A stretch of 64,000 nt of DNA from Ascidiaceihabitans sp029251465 (GTDB taxonomy: Bacteria > Pseudomonadota > Alphaproteobacteria > Rhodobacterales > Rhodobacteraceae). Position 1 is the stretch's first letter, and the number at the start of each line of letters is the position of its first letter. A program made the position numbers and the translations under genes. Shown one piece after another: positions 56,345 to 64,000 of the stretch. The stretch is taken from contig NZ_CP170633.1 of NCBI RefSeq assembly GCF_042932805.1, positions 744,001 through 808,000 on the forward strand. Reading direction: 5' to 3'. The notes under the pieces are model-generated. The model was not told where the DNA came from and did not search any database. It saw only the letters and a list, made by a program, of their open reading frames with translations.

Positions 56345-56569
56345 CTACTTCGGTACTTCTCGTCGTAGCTTTGCGAAGCCGCGATCCGTTGCCATGAAGC
56401 GTTCGACCATCGGCGCGATTAGTTTTGCCGGTTCTGCAACCGTCTGGCCGTTTTGTCGTTCCAGAACTTTCGCGTAGGCGACAAGGTCGCGGTGGACTTG
56501 AGCTGGCAATGCCACTGTCACTTTCACCGGTTTGTCGTCCGGCAACGCGTCCAGTTTCAATTTGGTCAT
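56345..56569 (-). CDS. DUF2274 protein
   Basis: 74 aa: MTKLKLDALPDDKPVKVTVA then LPAQVHRDLVAYAKVLERQN, a ribbon-helix-helix-like layout typical of DUF2274, which usually closes alphaproteobacterial trb operons. Its ATG overlaps the trbI stop (TGATG), so it is the last gene of the operon. Possibly a regulator of the operon. Confidence 0.75.
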   Translation of the reverse strand: MTKLKLDALPDDKPVKVTVALPAQVHRDLVAYAKVLERQNGQTVAEPAKLIAPMVERFMATDRGFAKLRREVPK

Positions 56570-57742
56570 CAGTGTCCTCCCTGTGGTTCAAGGATCAGAT
56601 CACGGGTCACAATCACGCGCACCGGAAATCCCGGCCGAATTGTTAAGGTTGGCGGAATATCAATCTGACGACGCACGATCTCGCGGCCTGCATCACCGAT
56701 GGTGTCTTGTGCGCCGTCGCGGATGGCAGTGGCGATGGGATCGTCATCATCAGTCCCCAGTTCGGCACCGATGTTGAGCACTGTAGAAAGAAGCGCCGCC
56801 CTCAATACACCGCCCCAATGGTGATCGACACCGTCCTCGAGACCTGCATAGCCTGTGATATCCGCTCCAGGTTGCCGTTCCAGAACAATGGAATGGCCAT
56901 CGGGCAGGATGATCCGGGTCCAGACGAGCAGGATGCGGCGTTGGCCGAAACCGACGCCATTGTCATATTCGCCGATGAGGCGAGACCCTTGCGGCAGCAG
57001 GAGATAGCGCCCCGAAGGGCTGTCATAGACGTTCTGGGTCACTTGAGCCGATCAGGCCCGGCAAGTCAGAGCGAATGCCAGTGACGAGGGCGGCGGGAAT
57101 GATGGACCCGGCCTGAAGGACGTAAGGCGAGGCGGGCGGCGTGACACGATCCGGGGCAACGATGCGACGGTCGACAGGGGCATTGAGGAAGGCGAGTTGG
57201 CGGCCTTGATCTGTCTGTGCTCTGCCGTCGGGTTGCGGGGCCGGGAAGCTGCTCGCAGGCGCGGTACTGGGTGCAGCGAAACCCGATGGAGCGGTCGGTG
57301 ATTGTGTTGCAAAGAACACTTCACTTGTGCGGGCGGCTTCCTCTTCCGCGACCCGACGCTGCTCGGCTGGGTCAGGACCTGGCATGGGCGAAGCAGGGAC
57401 GGGTTGACCCGCGTCCTGTGTGCGCAGGATCGGGCGTCCGAGGTCTCCAGGCAGCGCGGGTCCAAGTTGCGGGATGCCGCTGTAATCTGAAGGCAGGCGG
57501 CGCAACTCGTCGGCGGTGGGGCGGTTTTCCGTGGTGAAAAGCTCACCGGGGCGATCTCGGACCGGGCGATCCTGCAATGCGAAGATTAGTGCGCCGCCGA
57601 TGCCAATAGCCGTTATGACGGCGAGGCCGCCGAGGACCTTGCGGGAGAGGCGCACGACGCGGGGCGGATCGGGCCGTAGCCGGAACGGATCACTTGGGTT
57701 GGCCGCGGGCGACACTCTGGAGTCTGCGGCTGACGTGGTCAT
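56569..57742 (-). pseudogene. trbI: TrbI (VirB10-like) conjugal transfer protein, frameshifted
   Basis: Two frames make one TrbI. The first (57742-57023) has a cytoplasmic arm, membrane helix (about 33-55), Pro-rich linker and QAGSIIPAALVTGIRSDLPG before drifting to a stop. The second (57042-56569) has SAQVTQNVYDSPSGRYLLLP, QGSRLIGEYDNG, and the C-terminal pore region. The break is at about 57043-57052; a 1- or 2-base indel restores DLPGL-x-AQVTQNV. TrbI spans the envelope as the core of the secretion channel, so conjugation by this copy is probably lost, unless this is a sequence error. Confidence 0.75.
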
Positions 57743-58695
57743 GGGCGCGGCCTGCCATCGGTGCGCACGATCCTGACCACCTGTTGATCGTCACCTCCAA
57801 GGCGCAATTCAGCGGCAGCAAAGAGCCGATCCACGATCAGGACGTTGCGGAAGACGCGGGTGTTTACCAATTCCGCGCTCCCATCGGCCCCGAGCACGAA
57901 GAGGGGCGGCATCTCGCCCTGCACGATGCCACGCGGGAAGACGACAAAGACGCGACGGCCGTCGTCGAACACGCCGTCCGGCCGCCAAGGTGGCGTGTTC
58001 TCTTCAACTTGCAGCCCATAGCGATAGTTACGATGGCTGGCAGGCGGGATTGCGGGCTGCTGGATTGCCGGTGAGCGGGGTTGGACGCGCCCCGGCGGAT
58101 ATGACCAGGCGACAGAAGCCATGTAGGAAGTCTCATTGGCACGCAATTCCAGCAGATACGTCCGCCGGTCCGTGTTGATGACAAGATTAGTGGAGATGTC
58201 GGGCCGGGTCGGTTTGATGAGGATGTGCACACGGGCGGCGCGCCCGTTGCCGCTTTCGGTGTCCCCGATGATCCAGCGCGTTGTGTCTCCGGCTGCAATC
58301 GGCCCCGCGCCAGTCAATTGCTCGCCGGGTTCGAGCGCGATGTTGGTGATCTGACCTGGAGCGGCATAGATCTGGTAGAGCGCGCCTTCGCTGTAGGGGA
58401 AGACCTGGATCGCATTGTAGTAGCCCTCGCGGCGAGGCTCTACCCGGGCCGCCGCATTGGCATTGATGACGCGGGCCTCTGCGGTGGCGGCATCCGCGTC
58501 GCCGCCGCGCGACGGGGTCCAGGGCGGCGGCGTGTGGATCGCTCGCAGCGGTTCTTCGACCACGGGTGGCGGAGGCGCGGGCAAGGCGGGGACATCATTG
58601 TCATAGTCGATTTCGGGCGGGGTGTAGCTTGCACAGGCGCTCAGCAGGAGGCACGCAGTCAGTGTGATAGGGATAGTAGTGTTTACGCGTCTCAT
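57739..58695 (-). CDS. trbG: TrbG (VirB9-like) conjugal transfer protein
   Basis: 318 aa, lipoprotein signal (LTACLLLSACASY), then Pro-rich arm and the VirB9/CagX region (NAIQVFPYSEGALYQIYAAP, GDTTRWIIGDTESGN, VHILIKPTRPDISTNLVINT). It forms the outer-membrane part of the type IV secretion core with TrbI. Start and stop overlap neighbours by ATGA. Confidence 0.85.
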   Translation of the reverse strand: MRRVNTTIPITLTACLLLSACASYTPPEIDYDNDVPALPAPPPPVVEEPLRAIHTPPPWTPSRGGDADAATAEARVINANAAARVEPRREGYYNAIQVFPYSEGALYQIYAAPGQITNIALEPGEQLTGAGPIAAGDTTRWIIGDTESGNGRAARVHILIKPTRPDISTNLVINTDRRTYLLELRANETSYMASVAWSYPPGRVQPRSPAIQQPAIPPASHRNYRYGLQVEENTPPWRPDGVFDDGRRVFVVFPRGIVQGEMPPLFVLGADGSAELVNTRVFRNVLIVDRLFAAAELRLGGDDQQVVRIVRTDGRPRP

Positions 58696-59375
58696 TGCTG
58701 AAGCTCCCGGGACCAGTTGATGGCGTGGACATAGATGCCGAGGGGGTTTTGCCGGAGTCGTTCGGCGCTGCGCGGTGGCTGGATCGAAATGGTCAGGATC
58801 GCTGTCCAGCGCTCGGTCGCGGCGAGGCTGCCGTCCTGATAGCGCCGCTCTGTCCAGGCGATACGGAAACTGTCTGGTGAGGCGCGAATGACGCTAGAGA
58901 CATCGACCGAGATCTGGACCTCGCCGACCTGAGCGAAGGGATCGTTGGACCGGGCATGATCATTCAGTGCCATCGCGCCGCGATCGGTGGTGAACTCATA
59001 GGCGCGCAGCCAGTTCTGACGCACAACGATAGGATCGGCCGGGATGGCGCGGACCCGTTCGATGAACTGCGCGAGGTGATAGGCGATCTGTGGATCACTC
59101 ACCTCGTAGTCGGCACTGGCGGGGGCGACGCTGTGGGCCTCGCCCAGTTGGTCGACCTCGACGACCCAAGGGATGACGGTGCCCTGCGCGGATTGCCAGA
59201 CGAGACCGAAGGCTAGTCCGGCCGACAGAAACAGGGACCCGAAGGCCATCAGCCGCCAGTTCTTTGCCTGGACGCGGGCCGATCCGATGCGGTCGTCCCA
59301 GACCTGTGCCGCTTTTTGATAGGGGGTCTCGGGTTCCGGGGTCTTGCCATAATTGAGCGAGGGGCGTTTGAGCAT
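58692..59375 (-). CDS. trbF: TrbF (VirB8-like) conjugal transfer protein
   Basis: 227 aa from ATG 59375 (GGGA upstream), MLKRPSLNYGKTPEPETPYQ. A short cytoplasmic arm, membrane helix (about 40-60) and a VirB8-like periplasmic domain (VRQNWLRAYEFTTDRGAM, WTERRYQDGSLAATERW). Assembly scaffold of the type IV channel. The long frame upstream (to 59501) is trbL antisense-frame sequence and was excluded. Confidence 0.85.
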   Translation of the reverse strand: MLKRPSLNYGKTPEPETPYQKAAQVWDDRIGSARVQAKNWRLMAFGSLFLSAGLAFGLVWQSAQGTVIPWVVEVDQLGEAHSVAPASADYEVSDPQIAYHLAQFIERVRAIPADPIVVRQNWLRAYEFTTDRGAMALNDHARSNDPFAQVGEVQISVDVSSVIRASPDSFRIAWTERRYQDGSLAATERWTAILTISIQPPRSAERLRQNPLGIYVHAINWSRELQQ

Positions 59376-60079
59376 CAGGGATCCCTTTCCGAAAGGCTGA
59401 CAGTGGTGCCACCGCCGGGGCTGTCGCCAGAGCGCAGGGCATGGGTGGCGGCGGTCGCGCCATGGTGGAGCGTTTGTGCGCGACCCATGCGCGCGGCCCA
59501 AGCGGGCGGGCTGGACGAAGGTGTCGGGGCATTGGGGCTGCCGCCGCCAGTTACAGCGCCGCCGCTGGCCGCAACCGCTGCCCGTGCCCCGCCTTGGGCG
59601 CTGTCGCTGAAGGCTGACGCGGCCTGGCGCAGGGGACTGGTGGCGACACCAGCACCGGCCCGCCCGATACCACCGACCCCATAGGCGACTCCTGCGGCTC
59701 CGGTTCGTCCGGCGGATCCGAGGCTGTACGCTGCGGAAGCCCCACCGACGGTTGCGGCCCCGCCGCGGGCACCGGCGAGCACGCCGCGTCCTGCAGCGCC
59801 TGCGGCCATACCCGTTCCGGCCATGCCGACGGCGGTGACACCTCCGGCGACGAGCCCGGTGCCCACGGCTGCGCCCATGCTGAGTTGCGGTCCGCCGGAG
59901 ATCAGCCCGTTGGCGATGCCGGGACCGAAGATGCCGAGGCCAAGAAGGGAAAGGGCGGCCAGCACGATGGCCATGGCCTCTTCGATATTGGGCTGATCGC
60001 CACCCAACAGGCCGAACCCACTGTCAATATAGCTGGTGAAGACTTCAAGGAAGCGGTCGATGACGCCTGTGCCACCCAT
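59375..60079 (-). pseudogene. trbL: TrbL (VirB6-like) with in-frame loss of the membrane core
   Basis: 234 aa versus about 430-460 aa for TrbL. Residues 1-28 (MGGTGVIDRFLEVFTSYIDS GFGLLGGD) are the normal N-terminus, then the sequence jumps straight to QPNIEEAMAIVLAALSLLGL and the Gly/Ala-rich C-terminal tail. In intact TrbL about 200 residues with the inner-membrane helices lie between these points. The jump stays in frame and is at GGD/GG-Q, suggesting recombination at a short repeat. Without these helices a VirB6-type pore is unlikely. Confidence 0.75.
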
Positions 60080-60083
60080 TGGC

Positions 60084-60353
60084 TCACTCCTCCGGGTCTG
60101 AGGATGGGGCCGGGGTCAGGAAACGGCGGCGGGTCTCGGTCCAGGTGGCGGCGCAGTCTTGATCATTCAAAGCGGCGTTTCCAAGGTCCCGGCAGCGCTG
60201 CAGCGCTGCCTGCAGCGGCTCATTCACCTCGGGCAGTTCGGGGCTGGACCAGACATCAATGTCATCCTCGCGAGCGATCTCCAGTAATGCGCCGAGGACA
60301 GCCATGAAGGCCACGACACCTACGCCTAGCCGGAGGAGGAATGCGCCCTTCAT
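60084..60353 (-). CDS. trbK: TrbK-like entry-exclusion-type protein
   Basis: 89 aa with one N-terminal membrane helix (about 5-25) and CRDLGNAALNDQDCAATWTE in the C-terminal half; the RCRDLG...DxxCxxAW pattern is that of putative TrbK-alt proteins, which sit between trbJ and trbL. TrbK of RP4 blocks entry of a second plasmid. Position matches exactly; sequence match is moderate. Confidence 0.7.
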   Translation of the reverse strand: MKGAFLLRLGVGVVAFMAVLGALLEIAREDDIDVWSSPELPEVNEPLQAALQRCRDLGNAALNDQDCAATWTETRRRFLTPAPSSDPEE

Positions 60354-60361
60354 CTCTTGCC

Positions 60362-61129
60362 TCAGTTCTGGAACATCTGGGCATTGCCCGGCTGATAGCC
60401 GGTGCCAGGTTCCAGAAACCGCCGCCGCTGCTCACGGGCCTGCTCCTGTGCCGCCGCCATTTGTGCCGCTTCCAGGTTCTGGGCTCGGCCTTGCGCAGCC
60501 ATCAGCGCTGTCAGGTCCGAGATTTGCTGCGATTGCAGGGCGAGCAGTTGGTTCCCTGCCTGTGTCGCCTGCAAGGCCCCGGTCGCACCCTGGCTTTCAC
60601 CGATCAGCGCGGACATCTGTGCGCGGTTGGTGTCGAGATTGCCGATGACCCCCGCCTGCACCCGCATTGCGTCCTGCAGGCCGCCGACGGTCGTCTGCCA
60701 CCGCTCGCGAGCACCATCGATCAAGGCCTGATCGGTGGCCGTCAGCGAGGCAGGGCCGTAGTCGGTCTGAAAGGCCTGATCGATTGCCTGCACGTCATAG
60801 GCTATGCGCTGCGCCTCGCCCAGAAGCTGTTGCGTGCGCTGGACCGATTGCTGCAAATCTTGCAGTGCCGAATAGGGCAGGCTGGTGAGGTTGCGTGCCT
60901 GATTGATCAGCATCTGCGCCTCGTTCTGCAGCGAGGTGATCTGGTTGTTGATCTGTTCGAGCGCGCGGGCGGCGGAAACGATATTCTCGGCGTGGTTCTG
61001 CGGATCGTAGACGATCCGCCCGAAGCCGCCAAAAAACGCATGGGCAGGGAGGGCGGTGAGTGTTGCTGTCACGGGAACGGCGAGGAGAAGCGCTGTTGCA
61101 AGGCGGATTGTGAGGTGTTTGGCAGTCAT
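60362..61129 (-). CDS. trbJ: TrbJ (VirB5-like) conjugal transfer protein
   Basis: 255 aa from ATG 61129, which overlaps the trbE stop (ATGA). Signal peptide ends PAHA; the mature part starts FFGGFGRIVYDPQNHAENIV and continues as long amphipathic helices (ALEQINNQITSLQNEAQMLI), the TrbJ pattern. It is a minor pilus component in the periplasm. Confidence 0.85.
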   Translation of the reverse strand: MTAKHLTIRLATALLLAVPVTATLTALPAHAFFGGFGRIVYDPQNHAENIVSAARALEQINNQITSLQNEAQMLINQARNLTSLPYSALQDLQQSVQRTQQLLGEAQRIAYDVQAIDQAFQTDYGPASLTATDQALIDGARERWQTTVGGLQDAMRVQAGVIGNLDTNRAQMSALIGESQGATGALQATQAGNQLLALQSQQISDLTALMAAQGRAQNLEAAQMAAAQEQAREQRRRFLEPGTGYQPGNAQMFQN

Positions 61130-63648
61130 GAGGAAGTCTCCTTTTGGGTGAGGGGAGTGGGACTTGTCGATGGAACTTTGGGGTTTTTTTCTTCGATGTC
61201 CGAAGCTGGTGGCATGGGGACCAGATTGGTCAGGTTGGGAAGCAGATCGACGGCCCAATCGACACCGCGTTCGCTTAACCAGCCCGAGACGAAACCCTCG
61301 CGCCCGTATTCGGCGAGAATGCGGGTGATCGCGGTTTGATCGGATTTGGACGAGGTTGCGGTAAAGGCGAGGGCAATCTCGCCCAGACCGAGGTCGAAGA
61401 GCCGGTTGCCCCGCCGGGATTGGCAGTAGTAGTCGCGTTTTGGTGTGGCTCGGGCGAGGATGTCGATCTGCCGGTCGTTCAATCCGAAGCGGCGGTAGAT
61501 ATCAGCGATCTGCGGCTCAAGGGCGCGTTCGTTTGGCAGGAACAGTCGGGTCGGGCAACTTTCGATGATCGCAGGCGCGATGGCTGAACCGTCAATGTCC
61601 GCCAATGACTGGGTGGCGAAGACGACGCTGGCATTCTTCTTACGCAGGGTTTTTAACCATTCGCGCAACTGTCCCGCGAAACCTGTGTCATCCAGCGCCA
61701 GCCAGCCTTCGTCGATGATCAGCAGCGTTGGCGAGCCGTCGAGCCGGGCTTCGATGCGGTGGAAGAGATAGGCCAGCACGGCAGGGGCCGCACCAGTGCC
61801 GATCAGACCTTCGGTCTCGAAGGCCTGGATGGTGGCCGTACCGAGTTGCTCGTCTTCGGCGTCGAGCAAATGGCCGAAAGCGCCACTGATGCAATAGGGC
61901 TGCAAAGCGCGTTTGAGGTCTTGGGACTGCAACAGCACCGACAGGCCCGTCAGGGTGCGTTCACCCACCGGCGCGGAGGCCAGCGACGACAGGGCGGACC
62001 AAAGGTGATCTTTCACGTCAGGCGTCACCGTCACGCCCTCGCGGGTGAGGATGTTGGCGATCCAGTCTGCGGCCCAGTTGTGGGTCGCGGGTTCATGAAT
62101 GCGGGCCAGCGGCTGCAGGGCCGCGGGGTCGGACACATCTTCGGACAACGCGCCGCCGAGATCATGCCAGTCACCGCCCATGGCAAGCGCCGCAGCCCGG
62201 ATCGATCCGCCGAAGTCGAAGGCAAAGACCTGGGCTCCTGTGTAGCGACGGAACTGCAAGGCCATCAGCGCCAACAATACTGATTTGCCCGCGCCGGTCG
62301 GCCCGACGATCATTGTGTGGCCAACATCGCCGACATGCAGGGAGAGCCGGAACGGGGTCGAGCCCTCAGTCTGCCCGAAGAGTAACGCCGGGGCCGCGAA
62401 GTGGTCGTCTTGTGCGGGACCCGCCCAGACGGCTGAAAGCGGGATCATATGGGCGAGGTTGAGTGTCGAGACTGGGGGTTGGCGGACATTGGCGTAGACA
62501 TGGCCGGGCAGGGAGCCCAGCCAGGCTTCGACCGCATTGGTCGTCTCAGCAATGCAGGTAAAGTCGCGACCTTGGATGACTTTTTCGGCAAGCCGCAATT
62601 TCTCGTTGGCGATGCGTGGGTCTGCGTCCCAGACCGTCACGGTCGCAGTGACATAGGCTTCGCCAATCAGATCGGATCCAAGCTCCTGCAAGGCCGCGTC
62701 GGCATCCATCGCTTTGTTGTGGGCATCGGAATCCAAGAGCGCCGAGGTCTCGTTGGTCATGATCTCCTTGAGGATGGCCGCGATGGATTTGCGCTTGGCA
62801 AACCATTGACGCCGGATCTTGGTGAGGAGCCGCGCGGCATCGGTCTTGTCGAGCATGATCGCGCGGGTGGACCAGCGATAGGGGAAGGCCAGCCGGTTGA
62901 GGTCATCGAGGATGCCGGGCGTTGTTGCGCTCGGGAAACCGGTGATCGTGAGGATGCGTAGATGCGCGTCCCCCAGCATCGGTTCCAACCCGGCGGTCAG
63001 GGGCTGGTTAGCAAGCAACGCGTCGAGATGCATCGGGACCTCTGGCACGCGGACGTGCTGCACTTTAGTCGAGATCGTTGCATGCAGGTAGGTCAGGGTC
63101 TCGACATCATTGAGCCAGATACACTCCGGCATGAACCCCTCAAGAAGTTGCAGCACGCGGTCGGTCCGGTCGACAAAGCCTGCCAGCGTCTCGCGCGCGT
63201 TGGCTCCGCTCTCAGGATCGCGTCCTTCATAGAGGAAACGCTCGGCGCGGGCCGCTTCTTCAGCGGGCGGCAGATACAGCAACGTCAGGAAATACCGCGA
63301 CTCGAAATGCGTGCCTTCCTCTTCGAACTGCGCCTTGCGCTCTGCATCGACCAAAGCCGACGCTGCATCGGGAAACTGGCTGTCGGGATAGGAGAGCGCG
63401 GGCACCCGTTGCGCCTCGACAAACACCGCCCAGCCGGAGCCGAGCCGCCGCAACGCGTTGTTGATCCGACCCGCAACGGCGACCAGTTCGGCGGGCACCG
63501 CGCTGTCGAGATCGGGACCACGAAACTGTGCAGTGCGCTGAAATGATCCGTCCTTGTTCAGGACAACGCCCGCGCCGACAAGCGCCGCCCAGGGCAGGAA
63601 ATCGGCCAGATGGGAAGATTTGCAGCGGTATTCGGCGAGGTTCATCAT
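61126..63648 (-). CDS. trbE: TrbE (VirB4-like) ATPase
   Basis: 840 aa with an N-terminal CagE_TrbE domain and ATPase domain: Walker A VGPTGAGKSVLLALMALQ (~447-454) and Walker B LLIIDEGWLALDDT (~641-650), followed by KKNASVVFATQSLADIDGSA. It powers assembly or substrate transfer of the type IV channel at the inner membrane. The C-terminal tail (about 815-840) is divergent. Confidence 0.9.
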   Translation of the reverse strand: MMNLAEYRCKSSHLADFLPWAALVGAGVVLNKDGSFQRTAQFRGPDLDSAVPAELVAVAGRINNALRRLGSGWAVFVEAQRVPALSYPDSQFPDAASALVDAERKAQFEEEGTHFESRYFLTLLYLPPAEEAARAERFLYEGRDPESGANARETLAGFVDRTDRVLQLLEGFMPECIWLNDVETLTYLHATISTKVQHVRVPEVPMHLDALLANQPLTAGLEPMLGDAHLRILTITGFPSATTPGILDDLNRLAFPYRWSTRAIMLDKTDAARLLTKIRRQWFAKRKSIAAILKEIMTNETSALLDSDAHNKAMDADAALQELGSDLIGEAYVTATVTVWDADPRIANEKLRLAEKVIQGRDFTCIAETTNAVEAWLGSLPGHVYANVRQPPVSTLNLAHMIPLSAVWAGPAQDDHFAAPALLFGQTEGSTPFRLSLHVGDVGHTMIVGPTGAGKSVLLALMALQFRRYTGAQVFAFDFGGSIRAAALAMGGDWHDLGGALSEDVSDPAALQPLARIHEPATHNWAADWIANILTREGVTVTPDVKDHLWSALSSLASAPVGERTLTGLSVLLQSQDLKRALQPYCISGAFGHLLDAEDEQLGTATIQAFETEGLIGTGAAPAVLAYLFHRIEARLDGSPTLLIIDEGWLALDDTGFAGQLREWLKTLRKKNASVVFATQSLADIDGSAIAPAIIESCPTRLFLPNERALEPQIADIYRRFGLNDRQIDILARATPKRDYYCQSRRGNRLFDLGLGEIALAFTATSSKSDQTAITRILAEYGREGFVSGWLSERGVDWAVDLLPNLTNLVPMPPASDIEEKNPKVPSTSPTPLTQKETSS

Positions 63649-63651
63649 CGC

Positions 63652-63921
63652 TCACACTCCGAGATGGCCGGGGATGCGCAGATGACGGCGCACCACATCG
63701 ACAAAGAGTGGATCGCGCTTGGCGGCCCATACGGCAGCAAGATGACCTACGATCCAGATCAGCAGACCGACCAGCCAAAGTTGCAACCCAAGCCCGACGG
63801 CTGCGGCAAGCGTGCCGTTGAGGATCGCGATGGACCGCGGCGCACCGGCAAGCAGGATCGGTTCGGTCAGGGCGCGGTGTACCGGGATGACAAAGCCGGG
63901 GATGGCGTCAGGATCGAGCAT
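63652..63921 (-). CDS. trbD: TrbD (VirB3-like) conjugal transfer protein
   Basis: 89 aa: PGFVIPVHRALTEPILLAGA at the N-terminus and one membrane hairpin (LNGTLAAAVGLGLQLWLVGLL begins it) with a basic end (RRHLRIPGHLGV), as in TrbD. Inner-membrane component next to TrbE. ATG overlaps the trbC stop (TGATG). Confidence 0.85.
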   Translation of the reverse strand: MLDPDAIPGFVIPVHRALTEPILLAGAPRSIAILNGTLAAAVGLGLQLWLVGLLIWIVGHLAAVWAAKRDPLFVDVVRRHLRIPGHLGV

Positions 63922-64000
63922 CAGATCACTGCCCCGCCGCCAAAGGAGAAGAATGACAGGAAGAAGCTCGACGCCGCAAAGGCGATGGAGATGCCGAAGA
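63921..64000 (-). CDS. trbC: TrbC (VirB2-like) pilin, C-terminal end (partial)
   Basis: The frame open from the window edge reads FGISIAFAASSFFLSFFSFG then GGAVI and stops at 63921-63923, the usual hydrophobic C-terminal helix and SFGGGAAI-type end of TrbC. The rest lies outside the window. Its stop overlaps the trbD start. Confidence 0.75.
   Translation of the reverse strand, partial: FGISIAFAASSFFLSFFSFGGGAVI

Overview
The window looks like chromosome or large plasmid of an alphaproteobacterium of the roseobacter group (Rhodobacterales). This is inferred from gene families and layout (Trb operon with a DUF2274 gene, PrtN-type regulator, adjacent sulfotransferase genes, a dusA-type integration site); no rRNA or tRNA is present to fix the genus. 

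Layout. (1) 0.3-8.7 kb, plus strand: AsmA-like protein, DUF2723 membrane glycosyltransferase-like protein, DUF4185 lipoprotein, a small YVGPGAG membrane protein, a membrane-anchored sulfotransferase and an arylsulfotransferase; probably a surface-glycan or sulfate-modification cluster. (2) 8.78-43.94 kb: a genomic island. Both ends carry the start of dusA (RLSVAPMMDW coding) as near-identical 30-bp direct repeats at 8815-8844 and 43881-43910, with an integrase remnant and short AGTCATAC repeats just inside. The left third is decayed: IS-cut GHKL ATPase, frameshifted metallopeptidase, two pentapeptide-repeat proteins, two IS3-family elements, and an IS-cut CxxC protein. The rest (17.7-43.3 kb) is stress cargo: L,D-transpeptidase, HhH protein, APH/kinase fusion, GerW-DUF2953 operon, DUF5765 protein, an hsp20-hsp20-hsp20-degP-grpE operon, a phosphoribosyltransferase/hydrolase/erythromycin-esterase fusion, alcohol dehydrogenase, cyclopropane synthase, universal stress proteins and a cyclic beta-1,2-glucan synthase split by one in-frame stop. 

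The main hidden signal is a set of FNR/FixK-type palindromes (TTGAT-N4-ATCAA), three of them perfect, mostly about 40-80 bp ahead of the start codons of most transcription units in the stress cargo. The cargo therefore looks like one mobile regulon answering a CRP/FNR-family regulator encoded elsewhere, most simply low oxygen or nitric oxide. 

(3) 44.4-55.1 kb: potassium channel, RND efflux operon with a DUF900 hydrolase and a GltS symporter, a small secreted protein, a BCCT transporter with a tiny overlapping ORF, and a membrane adenylate/guanylate cyclase. (4) 55.1-64 kb, minus strand: a second integrase remnant, a PrtN-like regulator and a Trb type IV secretion operon (trbC-D-E-J-K-L-F-G-I, DUF2274) that is damaged: trbL has lost its membrane core in frame and trbI is frameshifted.
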